Of a DNA stretch of 64,000 nucleotides, positions 33,240 to 42,879 are shown piece after piece (position 1 is the first letter of the stretch; the number at the start of each line of letters is the position of its first letter). The stretch comes from Vampirovibrio chlorellavorus (lineage in GTDB: Bacteria > Cyanobacteriota > Vampirovibrionia > Vampirovibrionales > Vampirovibrionaceae): contig LAPX01000004.1 in the NCBI GenBank assembly GCA_001858525.1, positions 372,001 to 436,000 of the forward strand, given 5' to 3'. Below the pieces are notes generated by a model. The model saw nothing but the letters and a program-made list of their open reading frames with translations, did not search any database and was not told the DNA's origin. The position numbers were made by a program, and so were the translations under genes.

Positions 33240-34127
33240 CTAGAACAACGGACTCTTCTGAAAAATAAGATGTCCCGCCTGCGGGTCAATGGTCACCACA
33301 AACTGGCGCATAAAACTGAGACCCAACAAGCCGGAAAAACTGGAACCTGCCCGCACCGGTATGACCGTGGCCTCCACATTGCGAGCCTCCAGGCCATTGA
33401 CTTGCAAGCGCTCAATGGTGATTTTAGGCACCTCAATCCGTCCATTGGCCGTGGTGATCAGCACCTTCTCGCAGTCTTCAAGGTCTAACCCCAGTTGTTC
33501 GGCCATTTGCTGGGAAATAGAGGTATAAGTGGCCCCCGTGTCAATGATAAAGGCCCCACTGCTGTGTTGCCCTTCCTGATGCAAGACAGCATCCACAATC
33601 AGGGCATTCTGGGTATTTTTTAACAGAACCTTGATCGGCTCTTGAAAAGAACGGCCCGATTGGTTGCTAGCGGCGGTGATGACCGGCTGATAGGAAACGG
33701 GCTGAATCCCGCTGGATTGGGAGGTATAGGGAGACTGCTGCATGGGAATGGCAGAAGCCAAGGCGTTTACCCGTTCATGGGCATAATGCACAATCCGGGC
33801 CTCCCGGCCTTGGCGAATAACAAATTCATACTCATACAAAGCCTCAGAGGCCTGTCCCAGTTTATCCAAGGTTAAACCCAGATAGTAGTGGGCATTGGCA
33901 TTGGCGCTATCGGCTTGCAAGGCCCTGCGGAAATAATCCGCGGCCCGATAATAATCCGCGGATCGAAAGGCCTGCACGCCCCGGGCATAATCCGGCTGAA
34001 GGTAGCCACCCGCCGCGTCCTGAGCGTTAAAAGTCTCTGCCTGAGCGTTCAATGCAAAAGTGACCAAACAGCACATAAACACTGTTTGCAAACCTTTGGT
34101 CATCTGTAACAGTAGCGCCGACCCCAT
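33240..34127 (-). CDS. Secreted TPR plus retropepsin-like aspartic protease
   Basis: 295 residues. Signal peptide with MTKGLQTVFMCCLVTFALNAQAE and probable cleavage after Ala (ALNAQA-E). Two TPR-like units follow (about 45-110: YYRAADYFRRALQADSANANAHYYLG). A Ser/Gln-rich linker leads to a retropepsin-type domain with FIIDTGATYTSIS (catalytic Asp in DTG), then GRIEVPKITI and FSGLLGLSFMRQFVVTID, the second hallmark of clan AA single-domain proteases. It should act as a dimer in the periplasm or outside. AAAGGA lies seven bases before the ATG. Confidence 0.85.
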   Translation of the reverse strand: MGSALLLQMTKGLQTVFMCCLVTFALNAQAETFNAQDAAGGYLQPDYARGVQAFRSADYYRAADYFRRALQADSANANAHYYLGLTLDKLGQASEALYEYEFVIRQGREARIVHYAHERVNALASAIPMQQSPYTSQSSGIQPVSYQPVITAASNQSGRSFQEPIKVLLKNTQNALIVDAVLHQEGQHSSGAFIIDTGATYTSISQQMAEQLGLDLEDCEKVLITTANGRIEVPKITIERLQVNGLEARNVEATVIPVRAGSSFSGLLGLSFMRQFVVTIDPQAGHLIFQKSPLF

Positions 34128-34318
34128 GCAATATCCTTTGGTTACCTAATCGCACTTGGAGGACCTATCGGCACAACCGGAAAAAAACTTTAATTTTTAT
34201 TCTCGTTTCAAAAATAAAACTTTATAACAAAAAATAATAGAACTTTGTTTTTATGCACATACAAGGGACAGAGCTTTATCAGAAAGCTCCTATAGGGACA
34301 CAATTGGGGGACAGTATT

Positions 34319-34615
34319 ATGGTTCAACCGTTTTCGGGTGGCCCCGGCTACTCAGGATTTCCACCACCAGGAAGTTATCCACCGCCTGCGGGTGCCGGCA
34401 TTCCGCCTTATCCGGGTCCTCCCGGTATTCAGGCCGCATTTCCTTATGGGCCCAGTTTTGATGGTCTAAACGCCCATGGCTTAACCACCAACGCCTATAC
34501 CAACTCGCTGTTTGAAGACGTCAACGTCTTGCAAGGGCTAATTTACAGTGGCCGTGGCGTTGGCTATCCATCCATACCACCATTCCCCCCGCAAGGGCCG
34601 CCTCCATCCAAGTAA
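34319..34615 (+). CDS. Small Pro/Gly-rich protein
   Basis: 98 residues from the ATG at 34319, which has GGGGG nine bases upstream; an in-frame ATG at 34253 would add 22 residues but has no ribosome site. The first 45 residues are rich in Pro, Gly and Tyr (GGPGYSGFPPPGSYPPP), followed by a short less repetitive part (TNAYTNSLFEDVNVLQGLIY) and another Pro-rich end. No signal peptide is seen. A terminator follows at once, so it is a monocistronic unit. Function unknown; low-complexity proteins like this can be surface or scaffold proteins. Confidence 0.6.
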   Translation: MVQPFSGGPGYSGFPPPGSYPPPAGAGIPPYPGPPGIQAAFPYGPSFDGLNAHGLTTNAYTNSLFEDVNVLQGLIYSGRGVGYPSIPPFPPQGPPPSK

Positions 34616-34642
34616 ACCGCATCAATAAAATCAACATTCATG

Positions 34643-34692
34643 AAAGCCCTCTGGCGGTAAGGCCATCCAGCCAATTCCCCAAGAGGGCTTTT
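34643..34692 (+). terminator. Rho-independent terminator after the Pro/Gly-rich gene
   Basis: AAAGCCCTCT pairs perfectly with AGAGGGCTTT, ending in T. The 29-base loop contains a smaller GGC/GCC hairpin. It also lies just downstream of the convergent recN gene and may stop both. Confidence 0.65.
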
Positions 34693-34707
34693 ATGCTTCA
34701 TCTAGTC

Positions 34708-36465
34708 TTAACGAACAGGCGTACAGTCTTCCATCTGCCGATAAAACTGATCCGCATCCGACTGCAAGCGGCGAATAAACTTCTCCACTGCGTCATCCCC
34801 GCTGTCCATCCCACTGACCAGACGACTCAATACCTGAACGCGCTGCTCATCATCGCCTGCCAGAATATTGACCAACACCTGTACGGTTTCCAGCCCGTCT
34901 TTTTGTTGCAACACCTGCTTTTCCACATGGAAATGCTGTCGTCCCATGGCCGCAATCATGGGCTGGTGGGTAATGGCAATCACCTGAATAGCTTTAGACA
35001 ATGCCGCCAGTTTCTCCGCCACGGTTTTGGCCGTGGGGCCGCTGATGCCGCTATCAATTTCATCAAACACCAGGGTCAGCAAGCCATCGGCCCCGGCGGT
35101 TAGCACTTTCATGGCCAGCAAAAACCGGGATAGCTCCCCCCCACTGGCCACTTTGGCCAAAGAGCGCAAAGGTTCCCCAGGGTTGGCCGAAAACAGAAAC
35201 TCCACCTCTTCCAAACCGTCCCGGCTATAAGAAATTGGCAGGAAATCAATGTCAAAAGACACCCCAGGCATGGCCAATACCTGCAATTGTTCCAGCAAAC
35301 GCTGCTTAAGCTGTTCAGCCAATTGTCGCCGAGAGTCACTCAATTGTTGACTGACCTGCTGCAAGGAAGTCTGCTTCTCGGCAATGGCTGCTTCCAAAGC
35401 CTGAAAATTCTGCTCGCCCGATTCCAGAAAATCCAGCTCTTGGGCCAAGGCATCCCGCCGCTGCATCACCTCTGCCAAGGTATGGCCGTACTTGCGTTTT
35501 AGCTTTTCCAGAGTATCCAAACGCTCTGAAAGTTGCCCTATGCTCTCCGGTTGCACTTCCACCCGATCCGCATAGCGGCTCAACTCACTGGCCACGGCCT
35601 GCAATTCGGCGTAGGCGCCATCCAGTTGATTGGACAAGACCAGCAAGGCCGGATCGTAAGTGGCCCCTTCCGATAGTTTCTTTTGCAGAAACGATAACTG
35701 ATCCAGAACAGCCGGCGTTTGGGCGTCTCCTTCGGTTAACAAATTGGCCCCTTGCTCTGAAATGCGAATCAAACGCTCCGCATGACTCAAAATTTCCAGT
35801 TCCTGCCGGGTTTTCAGGTCCTCTTGATCATCTTCCAGCCGGGCCTCTTGCAATTCCTGCAACTGGAACATCAAAAAATCCCGCTGGCGCTCAATATCCT
35901 GACGGTTTTTCATCAGCGTATCCAATTGACGCTTAACCGCAGCCCACTCATCGTAGGTTTGAACCACCTGCCGCTTTAAAGACCGATGACTGGCATCTCC
36001 GAAGGCGTCCAGATAGGCCCGCTGTTTATCTCGCTGGAACAAACTGGTCAACTCATGCTGACCGTGTAAATCAATCACCCAGGGCCGTAGCGCTTCCAAA
36101 ACATCCCGGGTCACCGGCGTTCCGTTGATTCGGGAACGACTCCCACCGGGGGTAAACTCCCGAGAGAGTAAAATCTCGGTTTCATCCGGCAGCAAGGAAA
36201 CCCCTTGAGCCTCTAAAAAGTCCCGCAACGCCTGAGAATCTTGCAAGGCGGTAATATCAAACAGCAATTCAACCTGACCCCGCTGCGTGCCGGCACGCAA
36301 AATTTCCCGGGGGGAGGCTTTGGCCCCAAAAGCCAAGGCAATGGCATCCAGCAAAATGCTTTTACCAGAACCACTTTCACCGGTAATGACCGTAAAGCCC
36401 TTGTCAAATGAAACCGATACGGTTTCCACAATGGCGATATTTCGAATTTGAAGCTGTTTGAGCAT
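34708..36465 (-). CDS. recN: DNA repair protein RecN
   Basis: SMC-like ATPase for double-strand break repair. 585 residues. Walker A GESGSGKS follows the LQIRNIAIVETVSVSF opening. A long coiled coil fills about residues 160-400. The ABC signature ASGGELSRFLLAMK and Walker B LVFDEIDSGISG complete the ATPase. Length and order match RecN. It lies downstream of nadK in the minus-strand run dprA-polA-nadK-recN. Adjacent nadK and recN genes are common in many bacteria. Confidence 0.96.
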   Translation of the reverse strand: MLKQLQIRNIAIVETVSVSFDKGFTVITGESGSGKSILLDAIALAFGAKASPREILRAGTQRGQVELLFDITALQDSQALRDFLEAQGVSLLPDETEILLSREFTPGGSRSRINGTPVTRDVLEALRPWVIDLHGQHELTSLFQRDKQRAYLDAFGDASHRSLKRQVVQTYDEWAAVKRQLDTLMKNRQDIERQRDFLMFQLQELQEARLEDDQEDLKTRQELEILSHAERLIRISEQGANLLTEGDAQTPAVLDQLSFLQKKLSEGATYDPALLVLSNQLDGAYAELQAVASELSRYADRVEVQPESIGQLSERLDTLEKLKRKYGHTLAEVMQRRDALAQELDFLESGEQNFQALEAAIAEKQTSLQQVSQQLSDSRRQLAEQLKQRLLEQLQVLAMPGVSFDIDFLPISYSRDGLEEVEFLFSANPGEPLRSLAKVASGGELSRFLLAMKVLTAGADGLLTLVFDEIDSGISGPTAKTVAEKLAALSKAIQVIAITHQPMIAAMGRQHFHVEKQVLQQKDGLETVQVLVNILAGDDEQRVQVLSRLVSGMDSGDDAVEKFIRRLQSDADQFYRQMEDCTPVR

Positions 36466-36531
36466 AACAAAAGGGATCTCAACGAATTTTGGCGAAAAAC
36501 TCAGACCGAAGAAGAATCAGGCTGATGAAAC

Positions 36532-37476
36532 TCAGACTGAAGGAGAGGAACTTTGCTGGGGCGGGTGTTCCGTGTAAACCTGAGCCCCGGCTCGGGCCTC
36601 CTGAGATTGCCAGCGGGGGTTCATAGACCACTGCAACTTGCGCTTGAGCAGGGAGTAAAAATCATTTTCGCTCTGCTCAAAGTTCACCATCTGAAAGGGA
36701 ATGGCCGCCCGAACCACCACCAGGGATTCACCCGGTTTTAGCACGCCGCATTCCAGACCATCCAGAGCGTACACCACGTCCTGATTTTTGGCGTCCGACT
36801 GAATTTTAAATTCCTTGTTAAAGGGCACCACCACCGCTTTGGCCGAAAAACTGTGAGGGCAAATGGGGGTAATGGAAATGGCATCCACTTCCGGAGAAAT
36901 AACCGGTCCGCCAGCAGCCATGGTATAGGCCGTGGTTCCACTGGGCGTAGATAAAATCAGCCCATCAGAATCGTAAACGGCCACTGGGGCATTATTAACG
37001 TACAAGTGTAACCGGCACAACTGACTGGGATTGGCATTTTTCACCACCACATCATTCAAAGCCAGCTCTTCTTGCAAGGCGCTGACATCACTTCCCGTTT
37101 CCCCGGAATTTTGAATGGAGAGCATCATGCGGGGTTCCAGACTGTATTTGCCCTGAATGAGTAAATCCAGGTAAAACCGAATCTTGTCGGCCTCAATATG
37201 AGTTAAAAAGCCCAAAGCACCGGTATTAATACCCACCAGTGGCACATTTTGACTGACAAATTTCCGGGCCGCCCTTAAAAAGGTGCCATCGCCGCCCAAC
37301 ACAATGACCAAATCGGGATTGGCCGCCGCCGGAGGCACCACCGGGCAATCCTTGCCCAACACCTGCAAATGGGAAACATGCACCCCATGATGGGTTAAAT
37401 ATTCCAACACCTGATTGGCGTAAACGCTCTGGGGATCGGTACTTAGATTCTGGACCAAGGTAATGTGCTTTAGCAT
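36532..37476 (-). CDS. nadK: NAD kinase
   Basis: Phosphorylates NAD to NADP. 314 residues. Family landmarks: VLGGDGTFLRAAR (GGDG active site), NTGALGFLTH, NDVVVKN and SDGLILSTPSGTTAYTMAAG. GAGG lies five bases before the ATG. The C-terminal 30 residues (Ser/Gln-rich) extend past the core. It starts 60 bases after the polA stop. Confidence 0.95.
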   Translation of the reverse strand: MLKHITLVQNLSTDPQSVYANQVLEYLTHHGVHVSHLQVLGKDCPVVPPAAANPDLVIVLGGDGTFLRAARKFVSQNVPLVGINTGALGFLTHIEADKIRFYLDLLIQGKYSLEPRMMLSIQNSGETGSDVSALQEELALNDVVVKNANPSQLCRLHLYVNNAPVAVYDSDGLILSTPSGTTAYTMAAGGPVISPEVDAISITPICPHSFSAKAVVVPFNKEFKIQSDAKNQDVVYALDGLECGVLKPGESLVVVRAAIPFQMVNFEQSENDFYSLLKRKLQWSMNPRWQSQEARAGAQVYTEHPPQQSSSPSV

Positions 37477-37536
37477 GGGGCCTCACAACAACACTGCCAG
37501 CAGTCCACGAAACCAACGTGACCACTCTGTCCCATT

Positions 37537-40476
37537 CTACTCCATCCAGCTGGGGCCAACATACACATCCACCTCTAAAGGCACATGCAAAGGCTGTCCC
37601 AACTCCATGGCCGTGCGCACCAACTGCTTCACCTGGGTCAATTCCTCATCCGGGACTTCCAGCACCAGTTCATCGTGCACCTGCAGAATAATACGTGTCT
37701 TCAAGCCTTCCGCCAAAAGCTTTTGATACAACCGGATCATGGCCACTTTCATCAAATCAGCGGCAGAACCTTGCAAAGGGGTATTAAAGGCCGCTCGCTC
37801 GGCGAATTCCCGAATGCTGCGGTTACTACTTTGCAAGTCCCGAGAGAGATCACGGGTGCGCCCACAAAGGGTTTCCACCTGCCCGGTTTTATGAGCCTGC
37901 GCTTTAATGGCGTCAATACACTGCTTGACCTTGCCATACCGGGAAAAATAAAGCTGAATGAATTGAGCGGCTTCACTTTGGGGGATTTTAAGCTGCTGAG
38001 CCAAGCCAAAGGGCGATTGTCCGTAAACCACTCCAAAATTGACGGTTTTAGCCCGATATCGCTGCTCTTTGCTCACTTTATCAATGGGCAAACCAAACAC
38101 CAGAGAGGCCGTGGCGGTGTGGATATCTTCCCCTTGTTGGAAGGCCTTGACCAAGTGCGGATCTTCCGAGAAGTGGGCCAGCAGGCGCAACTCAATTTGG
38201 GAATAATCGGCGGATAACAAAGACCAGCCTTGGGCTTGCTGAGGCACAAAGGCCTGTCGAATCAGACGCCCCAGTTCCGTCCGAATGGGAATATTCTGTA
38301 AATTCGGATTACTACTGGACAAGCGCCCGGTGGCCGTCACTGTTTGGTTGAAACTGGTATGCAGACGATGGGTTTTCGGGTTAACCAGAGCCGGTAAGGC
38401 ATCGATATAGGTCGATTTCAACTTGAAAAGCTGACGATACTCCAGCAGCTTGCGTACAATCTCATGCTCATCGGCCAGCAATTCCAGAACCTTCACATCG
38501 GTGCTGTAGCCCGTTTTTCCCTTGGTTTTTCGGGTGGGGGCAATGCCCATCTTGTCAAACAGGACTTCAGCCACCTGCTTGGGCGAATTCAGGTTAAAGT
38601 CCCCGCCCGCCAGATCGCAAATCTCCCGCTCCAGTATTTGCAAGCGATCGGCCAATTCATCGCTAAGCTTTTTCAAGTAGGCCGTATCCAGAGAAACGCC
38701 CATCCACTCCACATCCGCCAGAACATGGGCCAAAGGCATTTCAATTTCATAGAACAGCGTCCACTGTTGTTCATCCAGCCGTTCCAAAAAATACCGAGCC
38801 AGAGCCATGGTGGCGTACCCGTCACAACTGGCATAGCCCGCCGCCAATTCAACCGGCACCTCGGAAAACAGCTTTTCCTTTTTGCCAATGCCAATCAGCT
38901 CCTTAATTTCGGTCATAGACTGACCCAATAGCTCTTCCGCCAGTGCTTTTAACCCATGTCGCCGGTCCGGGTTCTGCACGTAACTGGCAATCATGGTGTC
39001 AAACACCAAGCCCCGCAAAGGAATTTGTAATTGCCTGAAAATATTGCACTCAAACTTGGCGTTATGAACCAGCTTCACCACAGACTCACTGGAGAGAACC
39101 GGGCGCAAAGCCTCTAAAATCTGGGATTCCGAAAGCGACGTTTCCAGCCCTTCGGCCCGAATGGGAATATAAAAATTGGCAATGGGCTCCGCAGGCAAAT
39201 TTTCTTTCAAGCGGAGTGCTGGAAACACAGCCGGGTAATCGGCCAACGCCAACTTATTTTGGGCGGGCCGCTCAACTTGCTCAAAGGCGTCCCACACGGA
39301 AATGGCGATACCAGCCAATTGGGCCGTGTGCACATCCAGACCGGTGGTTTCCAAATCCAGGGCAAACACCTTGGCCTGATGAATCTGCTGGATGAGCGCA
39401 GACAACTGCTCCAACTGGGTCACAATGGTATGATCCACCTGCATGGACTGCACCTGAAGACTGGCCAACGAGGAAATCTCAGTCCCCCTGGTTAAATCCG
39501 ATGAATCCAAGGCTGAGTCTGTGGACTCAGATAGTTCCCCTGATTGAGTTTCCGTCAAAAACGATCCAAACAAAACCGGGGCTTGCTTGAGAATGGACTT
39601 AAACTCCATTTTCTCCAAAAAGGCGGTCAAGGCTTCCAAGTCGGGAATGACCAAATGGCAATCTTCCCAAACCACGGATAGTGGCACTTCACGATTGATG
39701 GTCGCCAATTGCTGACTTAAAAATGCCTGATCTTTGTAAGTTTCCAGCTTTTCCCGCAGCTTATTGGCAGGCAGTTCTTGAATATGCTGGTATAAATTCT
39801 CCAACGTTTGGTATTCAGTGAGCAGTTTTACAGCGGTTTTATCGCCCACTCCCGGCACACCGGGAATATTATCGGAGGTGTCTCCTTTTAACGCTTTAAA
39901 ATCAACCACCTGCTCCGGATAAATACCCCACTTCTCAAACACTCCTTGCCGATCGTAGGTTTTCATCTCCTCACGTGGCATGCGGGCAGGAATCAAGACT
40001 TCAATCTTCCCGGCGTGGGCTTTGGCCGGATTGGTGGGGTCCAAATCATCCACCAACTGAAAGGCATCCTGATCCCCGGTCAAAATTTGCACCCAAAAAC
40101 CCTCTCGAGCGGCTTTAGAGGCCAAGGTGCCAATCACATCATCGGCCTCAAATCCTTGCTTCTCGTATATGGGGATGCCCAATAGTTCTACTCCTCGGCG
40201 GATTAAGTCCATTTGAGAGCGCATCTCATCGGGCATGGAATCACGGTGGGCTTTGTATTCAGGGTAAAGCTCGTTGCGAAAGGTAATCCGGCTAACATCG
40301 AAAGAAACCGCGATGGCATCCGGCTTGATTTTTTTGAGCAAGGCAAACAGATTATTGAAAAACCCATAGACCGCCCAACTGGGCGTCCCCTCGGAGGTGC
40401 GCATATTGGTACGCTCCAAGGCAAAATGCATGCGATAGGCCAGCGAGTGACCGTCAATCAACACCAGGGTCTTCAT
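37537..40476 (-). CDS. polA: DNA polymerase I
   Basis: Repair and Okazaki-fragment polymerase, 979 residues. N-terminal 5'-nuclease domain (DGHSLAYRMHFAL, KGDTSDNIPGVPGVGDKTA). Middle 3'-5' exonuclease with FALDLETTG, the Asp-Glu metal pair; the third exo motif reads HNAKFE, with Glu where the E. coli enzyme has Asp. C-terminal polymerase domain with LSADYSQIELRLLAHFS, RAKTVNFGVVYG and the final VHDELVLEVPDEE. The ATG at 40476 fits the family start and has GGGG upstream; an ORF extension to 40530 would overlap dprA. A linker of about 60 Ser/Glu-rich residues lies before the exonuclease domain. Confidence 0.96.
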   Translation of the reverse strand: MKTLVLIDGHSLAYRMHFALERTNMRTSEGTPSWAVYGFFNNLFALLKKIKPDAIAVSFDVSRITFRNELYPEYKAHRDSMPDEMRSQMDLIRRGVELLGIPIYEKQGFEADDVIGTLASKAAREGFWVQILTGDQDAFQLVDDLDPTNPAKAHAGKIEVLIPARMPREEMKTYDRQGVFEKWGIYPEQVVDFKALKGDTSDNIPGVPGVGDKTAVKLLTEYQTLENLYQHIQELPANKLREKLETYKDQAFLSQQLATINREVPLSVVWEDCHLVIPDLEALTAFLEKMEFKSILKQAPVLFGSFLTETQSGELSESTDSALDSSDLTRGTEISSLASLQVQSMQVDHTIVTQLEQLSALIQQIHQAKVFALDLETTGLDVHTAQLAGIAISVWDAFEQVERPAQNKLALADYPAVFPALRLKENLPAEPIANFYIPIRAEGLETSLSESQILEALRPVLSSESVVKLVHNAKFECNIFRQLQIPLRGLVFDTMIASYVQNPDRRHGLKALAEELLGQSMTEIKELIGIGKKEKLFSEVPVELAAGYASCDGYATMALARYFLERLDEQQWTLFYEIEMPLAHVLADVEWMGVSLDTAYLKKLSDELADRLQILEREICDLAGGDFNLNSPKQVAEVLFDKMGIAPTRKTKGKTGYSTDVKVLELLADEHEIVRKLLEYRQLFKLKSTYIDALPALVNPKTHRLHTSFNQTVTATGRLSSSNPNLQNIPIRTELGRLIRQAFVPQQAQGWSLLSADYSQIELRLLAHFSEDPHLVKAFQQGEDIHTATASLVFGLPIDKVSKEQRYRAKTVNFGVVYGQSPFGLAQQLKIPQSEAAQFIQLYFSRYGKVKQCIDAIKAQAHKTGQVETLCGRTRDLSRDLQSSNRSIREFAERAAFNTPLQGSAADLMKVAMIRLYQKLLAEGLKTRIILQVHDELVLEVPDEELTQVKQLVRTAMELGQPLHVPLEVDVYVGPSWME

Positions 40477-40517
40477 GGTACCTGCCCCTTTGGCTGTTCC
40501 GCTTTTTTCCAGAATCT

Positions 40518-41666
40518 CTACTTGCGACAAACTTTAGCCCCCGGCAACAAAACAATCAAGCCTTCCAACTCCAACAAAGTTAAAAGCTCATTGATTTTAG
40601 CAGAAGCGTATCCGGTTGCCCTCGGTAAATCATCAATGGCCATGGGATCAAAGACAATGGCTTGTAATAACCTCCCCTCTTCTTCTGACAAGTCCGGCAA
40701 ACTGGTCATTTTCGGTGGACTTGGGTCTGTCATTGCAGACGACTGTGCGACACCCCAGCCCAGATCACTCAACAGCTCTGAGCCTTGGCTAACAAGCGTA
40801 GCCCCTGTTTTCAGCAACTCATGAGGCCCCTGACTCCCGGAACTAAAAATGTTTCCGGGTACGGCATACACAGAACGACCCTCTTCCACCGCCAGCCGGG
40901 CCGTAATTAGCGCCCCACTTTTGATATCACCTTCCACCACCACAATACCCTGACACAAACCGGCCACAATGCGGTTCCGTTGGGGAAAGGTGTACCGGGT
41001 GGGTTGAGTTCCAGCGGGATACTCACTGACCCAGGCCCCGCCTGCGCTCAGTATTTCCTGGGCCAACGTACGATTCGACGCTGGATACAGGATGTCCAAA
41101 CCGCACCCAAAAACAGCCACCGTTGGCAAACCACCCCGAATGGCCTCCCAGTGGGCACAGGTATCAATGCCTGCGGCCAAGCCACTGACCACCACTACAT
41201 CGGCCAGCTTCAATTCCTGAATCAGTTTTTCAGTGACGTTGCGTCCGTACTCACTGGATTTTCGGGTACCCACAAAAGCCAGAGTGCGCCCCGATAAAGC
41301 ATCCAAAGCCCCTTGTACATACAACAATACCGGTGGGTTATAAATCTCTTTTAGTAAGGCAGGATAAGCAGAATCAGTGATAGCCACAGCTTGGATACCC
41401 TTGAGCTGCTCCTGCTGACACGCCGTTAAGGGCAGTCCTTTCGCTCTGCGATTTAAAAAAGCAGCCAACTTGCTCGCCCCCAAGTGAAGCGCCAACTGGG
41501 CCTCGGTGGCATGCCAAAGGGCTTCTGGCGATTCAAAGGCCCGTAATAACTTTAGGATGGATAAATTTCCCAGTCCATCCACCTCTAATAAAGCGCGCAA
41601 GTAAACAGAATCAGGGTAAGGCTCTGTGGAAAGAGAGGTTATTGGGGGTATTTCAGTGGGCGGCAT
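40518..41666 (-). CDS. dprA: DNA processing protein DprA (Smf)
   Basis: Loads RecA on incoming single-stranded DNA during natural transformation. 382 residues from the ATG at 41666, which has GAGGGG ten bases upstream. An N-terminal helical (SAM-like) region is followed by the Rossmann-type DprA domain: FVGTRKSSEYG, VSGLAAGIDTCAHW, FGCGLDILYPASNR and YPAGTQPTRYTFPQRNRIVAGL. A C-terminal winged-helix (DprA_WH) segment ends the protein. Longer starts up to 42098 run into the divergent kdsA gene and are rejected. It suggests competence, but no comE or pil genes are in the window. Confidence 0.95.
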   Translation of the reverse strand: MPPTEIPPITSLSTEPYPDSVYLRALLEVDGLGNLSILKLLRAFESPEALWHATEAQLALHLGASKLAAFLNRRAKGLPLTACQQEQLKGIQAVAITDSAYPALLKEIYNPPVLLYVQGALDALSGRTLAFVGTRKSSEYGRNVTEKLIQELKLADVVVVSGLAAGIDTCAHWEAIRGGLPTVAVFGCGLDILYPASNRTLAQEILSAGGAWVSEYPAGTQPTRYTFPQRNRIVAGLCQGIVVVEGDIKSGALITARLAVEEGRSVYAVPGNIFSSGSQGPHELLKTGATLVSQGSELLSDLGWGVAQSSAMTDPSPPKMTSLPDLSEEEGRLLQAIVFDPMAIDDLPRATGYASAKINELLTLLELEGLIVLLPGAKVCRK

Positions 41667-41819
41667 CAAACTCATACCCCTCATGGTGACAAAAGACGGC
41701 TCTTCGTCACAGGGTAAAATCTTCGGTTTTACTTCCCATGCCTGCCAGTCCGCTTGAAGCGCAAGTCGAAAAATGGTTTGATAAGGCAAAATTCCCCAAC
41801 GCACAGGATGAAACTCCCC

Positions 41820-42662
41820 ATGTCCAATCCCCTCAAATCCCAATTCATCGTTATTGCTGGCCCTTGCATCCTTGAAAATAACCGGGGCGAGGTCAATTTT
41901 GAGACAGCCCGTCAACTCAAAGCCATCATGGCCCAGTTCCCCGAAGTCAAGTTTTACTTTAAAAGCTCCTATGACAAGGCCAATCGCTCCTCCATCAACT
42001 CCTACCGAGGCCCGGGACTGGAAGAAGGTCTTCAAATTCTGAAAGAAATCAAGGAAAGCGTGGGTGTCTCCATCCTGACTGATGTCCATTGGCCCCATGA
42101 GGTGGCCCCCGTGGCTGAAGTCGTTGACATGATGCAGATTCCGGCCTTTTTATGCCGTCAAACCGATTTATTGCTGGAGGCAGGCAAGACCTCCATCCCG
42201 GTAAACATCAAAAAAGGGCAGTTTTTAGCGCCGCTGGATATTCGCCACGCCGCCCAAAAAGTAAAGAGCATGGGCAATGAGCAAGTCTACATTACCGAAC
42301 GAGGCAGCACCTTTGGCTACAACAATTTGGTAGTCGATATGCGGGCCATCCCAATGGTGCAATCCCTGGACTTGCCCATTATTTTAGATGCCACGCACAG
42401 CGTGCAGCTTCCCGGCGGGGCGGGAGAGACCACCGGGGGTAATCGGGAATACGCCCCCTTATTAGCAAAAGCCGCCGTGGCGGTAGGCTGTAACGGTTTA
42501 TTCTTTGAAACCCACCCCCAGCCTGAAAAAGGACTCAGTGACGCCAGCAACATGCTGCCCTTGCATTGGGTGGAACCCATGCTGCAAACCTGCATGAAAA
42601 TACGGGCTTTGGTCCAGCAGGAGACCCCTTACACCCTCACTGAAGCGCTGCAAGAAGTTTAA
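41820..42662 (+). CDS. kdsA: 3-deoxy-8-phosphooctulonate synthase (Kdo-8-P synthase)
   Basis: Condenses phosphoenolpyruvate with arabinose-5-phosphate to make Kdo-8-phosphate for the LPS inner core. 280 residues. Landmarks: IAGPCILEN, FYFKSSYDKANRSSINSYRG, DVHWPHEV and LDATHSVQLPGG. ATG 41820 has AGGA ten bases upstream; ATG 41808 is possible. Divergent from dprA. Its presence argues for an outer membrane. A decayed repeat element (copy B) starts right after the stop. Confidence 0.96.
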   Translation: MSNPLKSQFIVIAGPCILENNRGEVNFETARQLKAIMAQFPEVKFYFKSSYDKANRSSINSYRGPGLEEGLQILKEIKESVGVSILTDVHWPHEVAPVAEVVDMMQIPAFLCRQTDLLLEAGKTSIPVNIKKGQFLAPLDIRHAAQKVKSMGNEQVYITERGSTFGYNNLVVDMRAIPMVQSLDLPIILDATHSVQLPGGAGETTGGNREYAPLLAKAAVAVGCNGLFFETHPQPEKGLSDASNMLPLHWVEPMLQTCMKIRALVQQETPYTLTEALQEV

Positions 42663-42667
42663 AATTT

Positions 42668-42742
42668 GATAAGGTTGCCTTCACCGCACGTTTGTCACTG
42701 TTTGAGTACAGCGCCTTAAAAATATGGGTTTGGTAGCCTTAC
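42668..42742. repeat. MITE-like element, copy B, internally deleted
   Basis: The left end (ATAAGGTTGCCTTC, CACGTTTGTCACTG, then TTTGAGTACAGCG) matches copy A, and the right end (GTAGCCTTAC) matches the terminal repeat, but the middle is missing, leaving about 75 bases. AAAATTT flanks the left end as in copy A. It sits six bases after kdsA. Confidence 0.6.
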
Positions 42743-42879
42743 TTTTTCAGACCACCCAGCCGCCACCACCTGACGGTTTATACCATGCCTGCCCATGAAT
42801 GCCCCTTTGTGATCCACCGACCAGGCTCTTGCTTTGGCGCAGACCGTTCTAGGGCCTTATCAGCCCTTTGAGTCGCCAC

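Noticed and set aside
41667-42098. N-terminal extension of dprA up to 42098
   Set aside because: It overlaps the 5' half of kdsA on the opposite strand and lacks DprA-like sequence. ATG 41666 has a good ribosome site.
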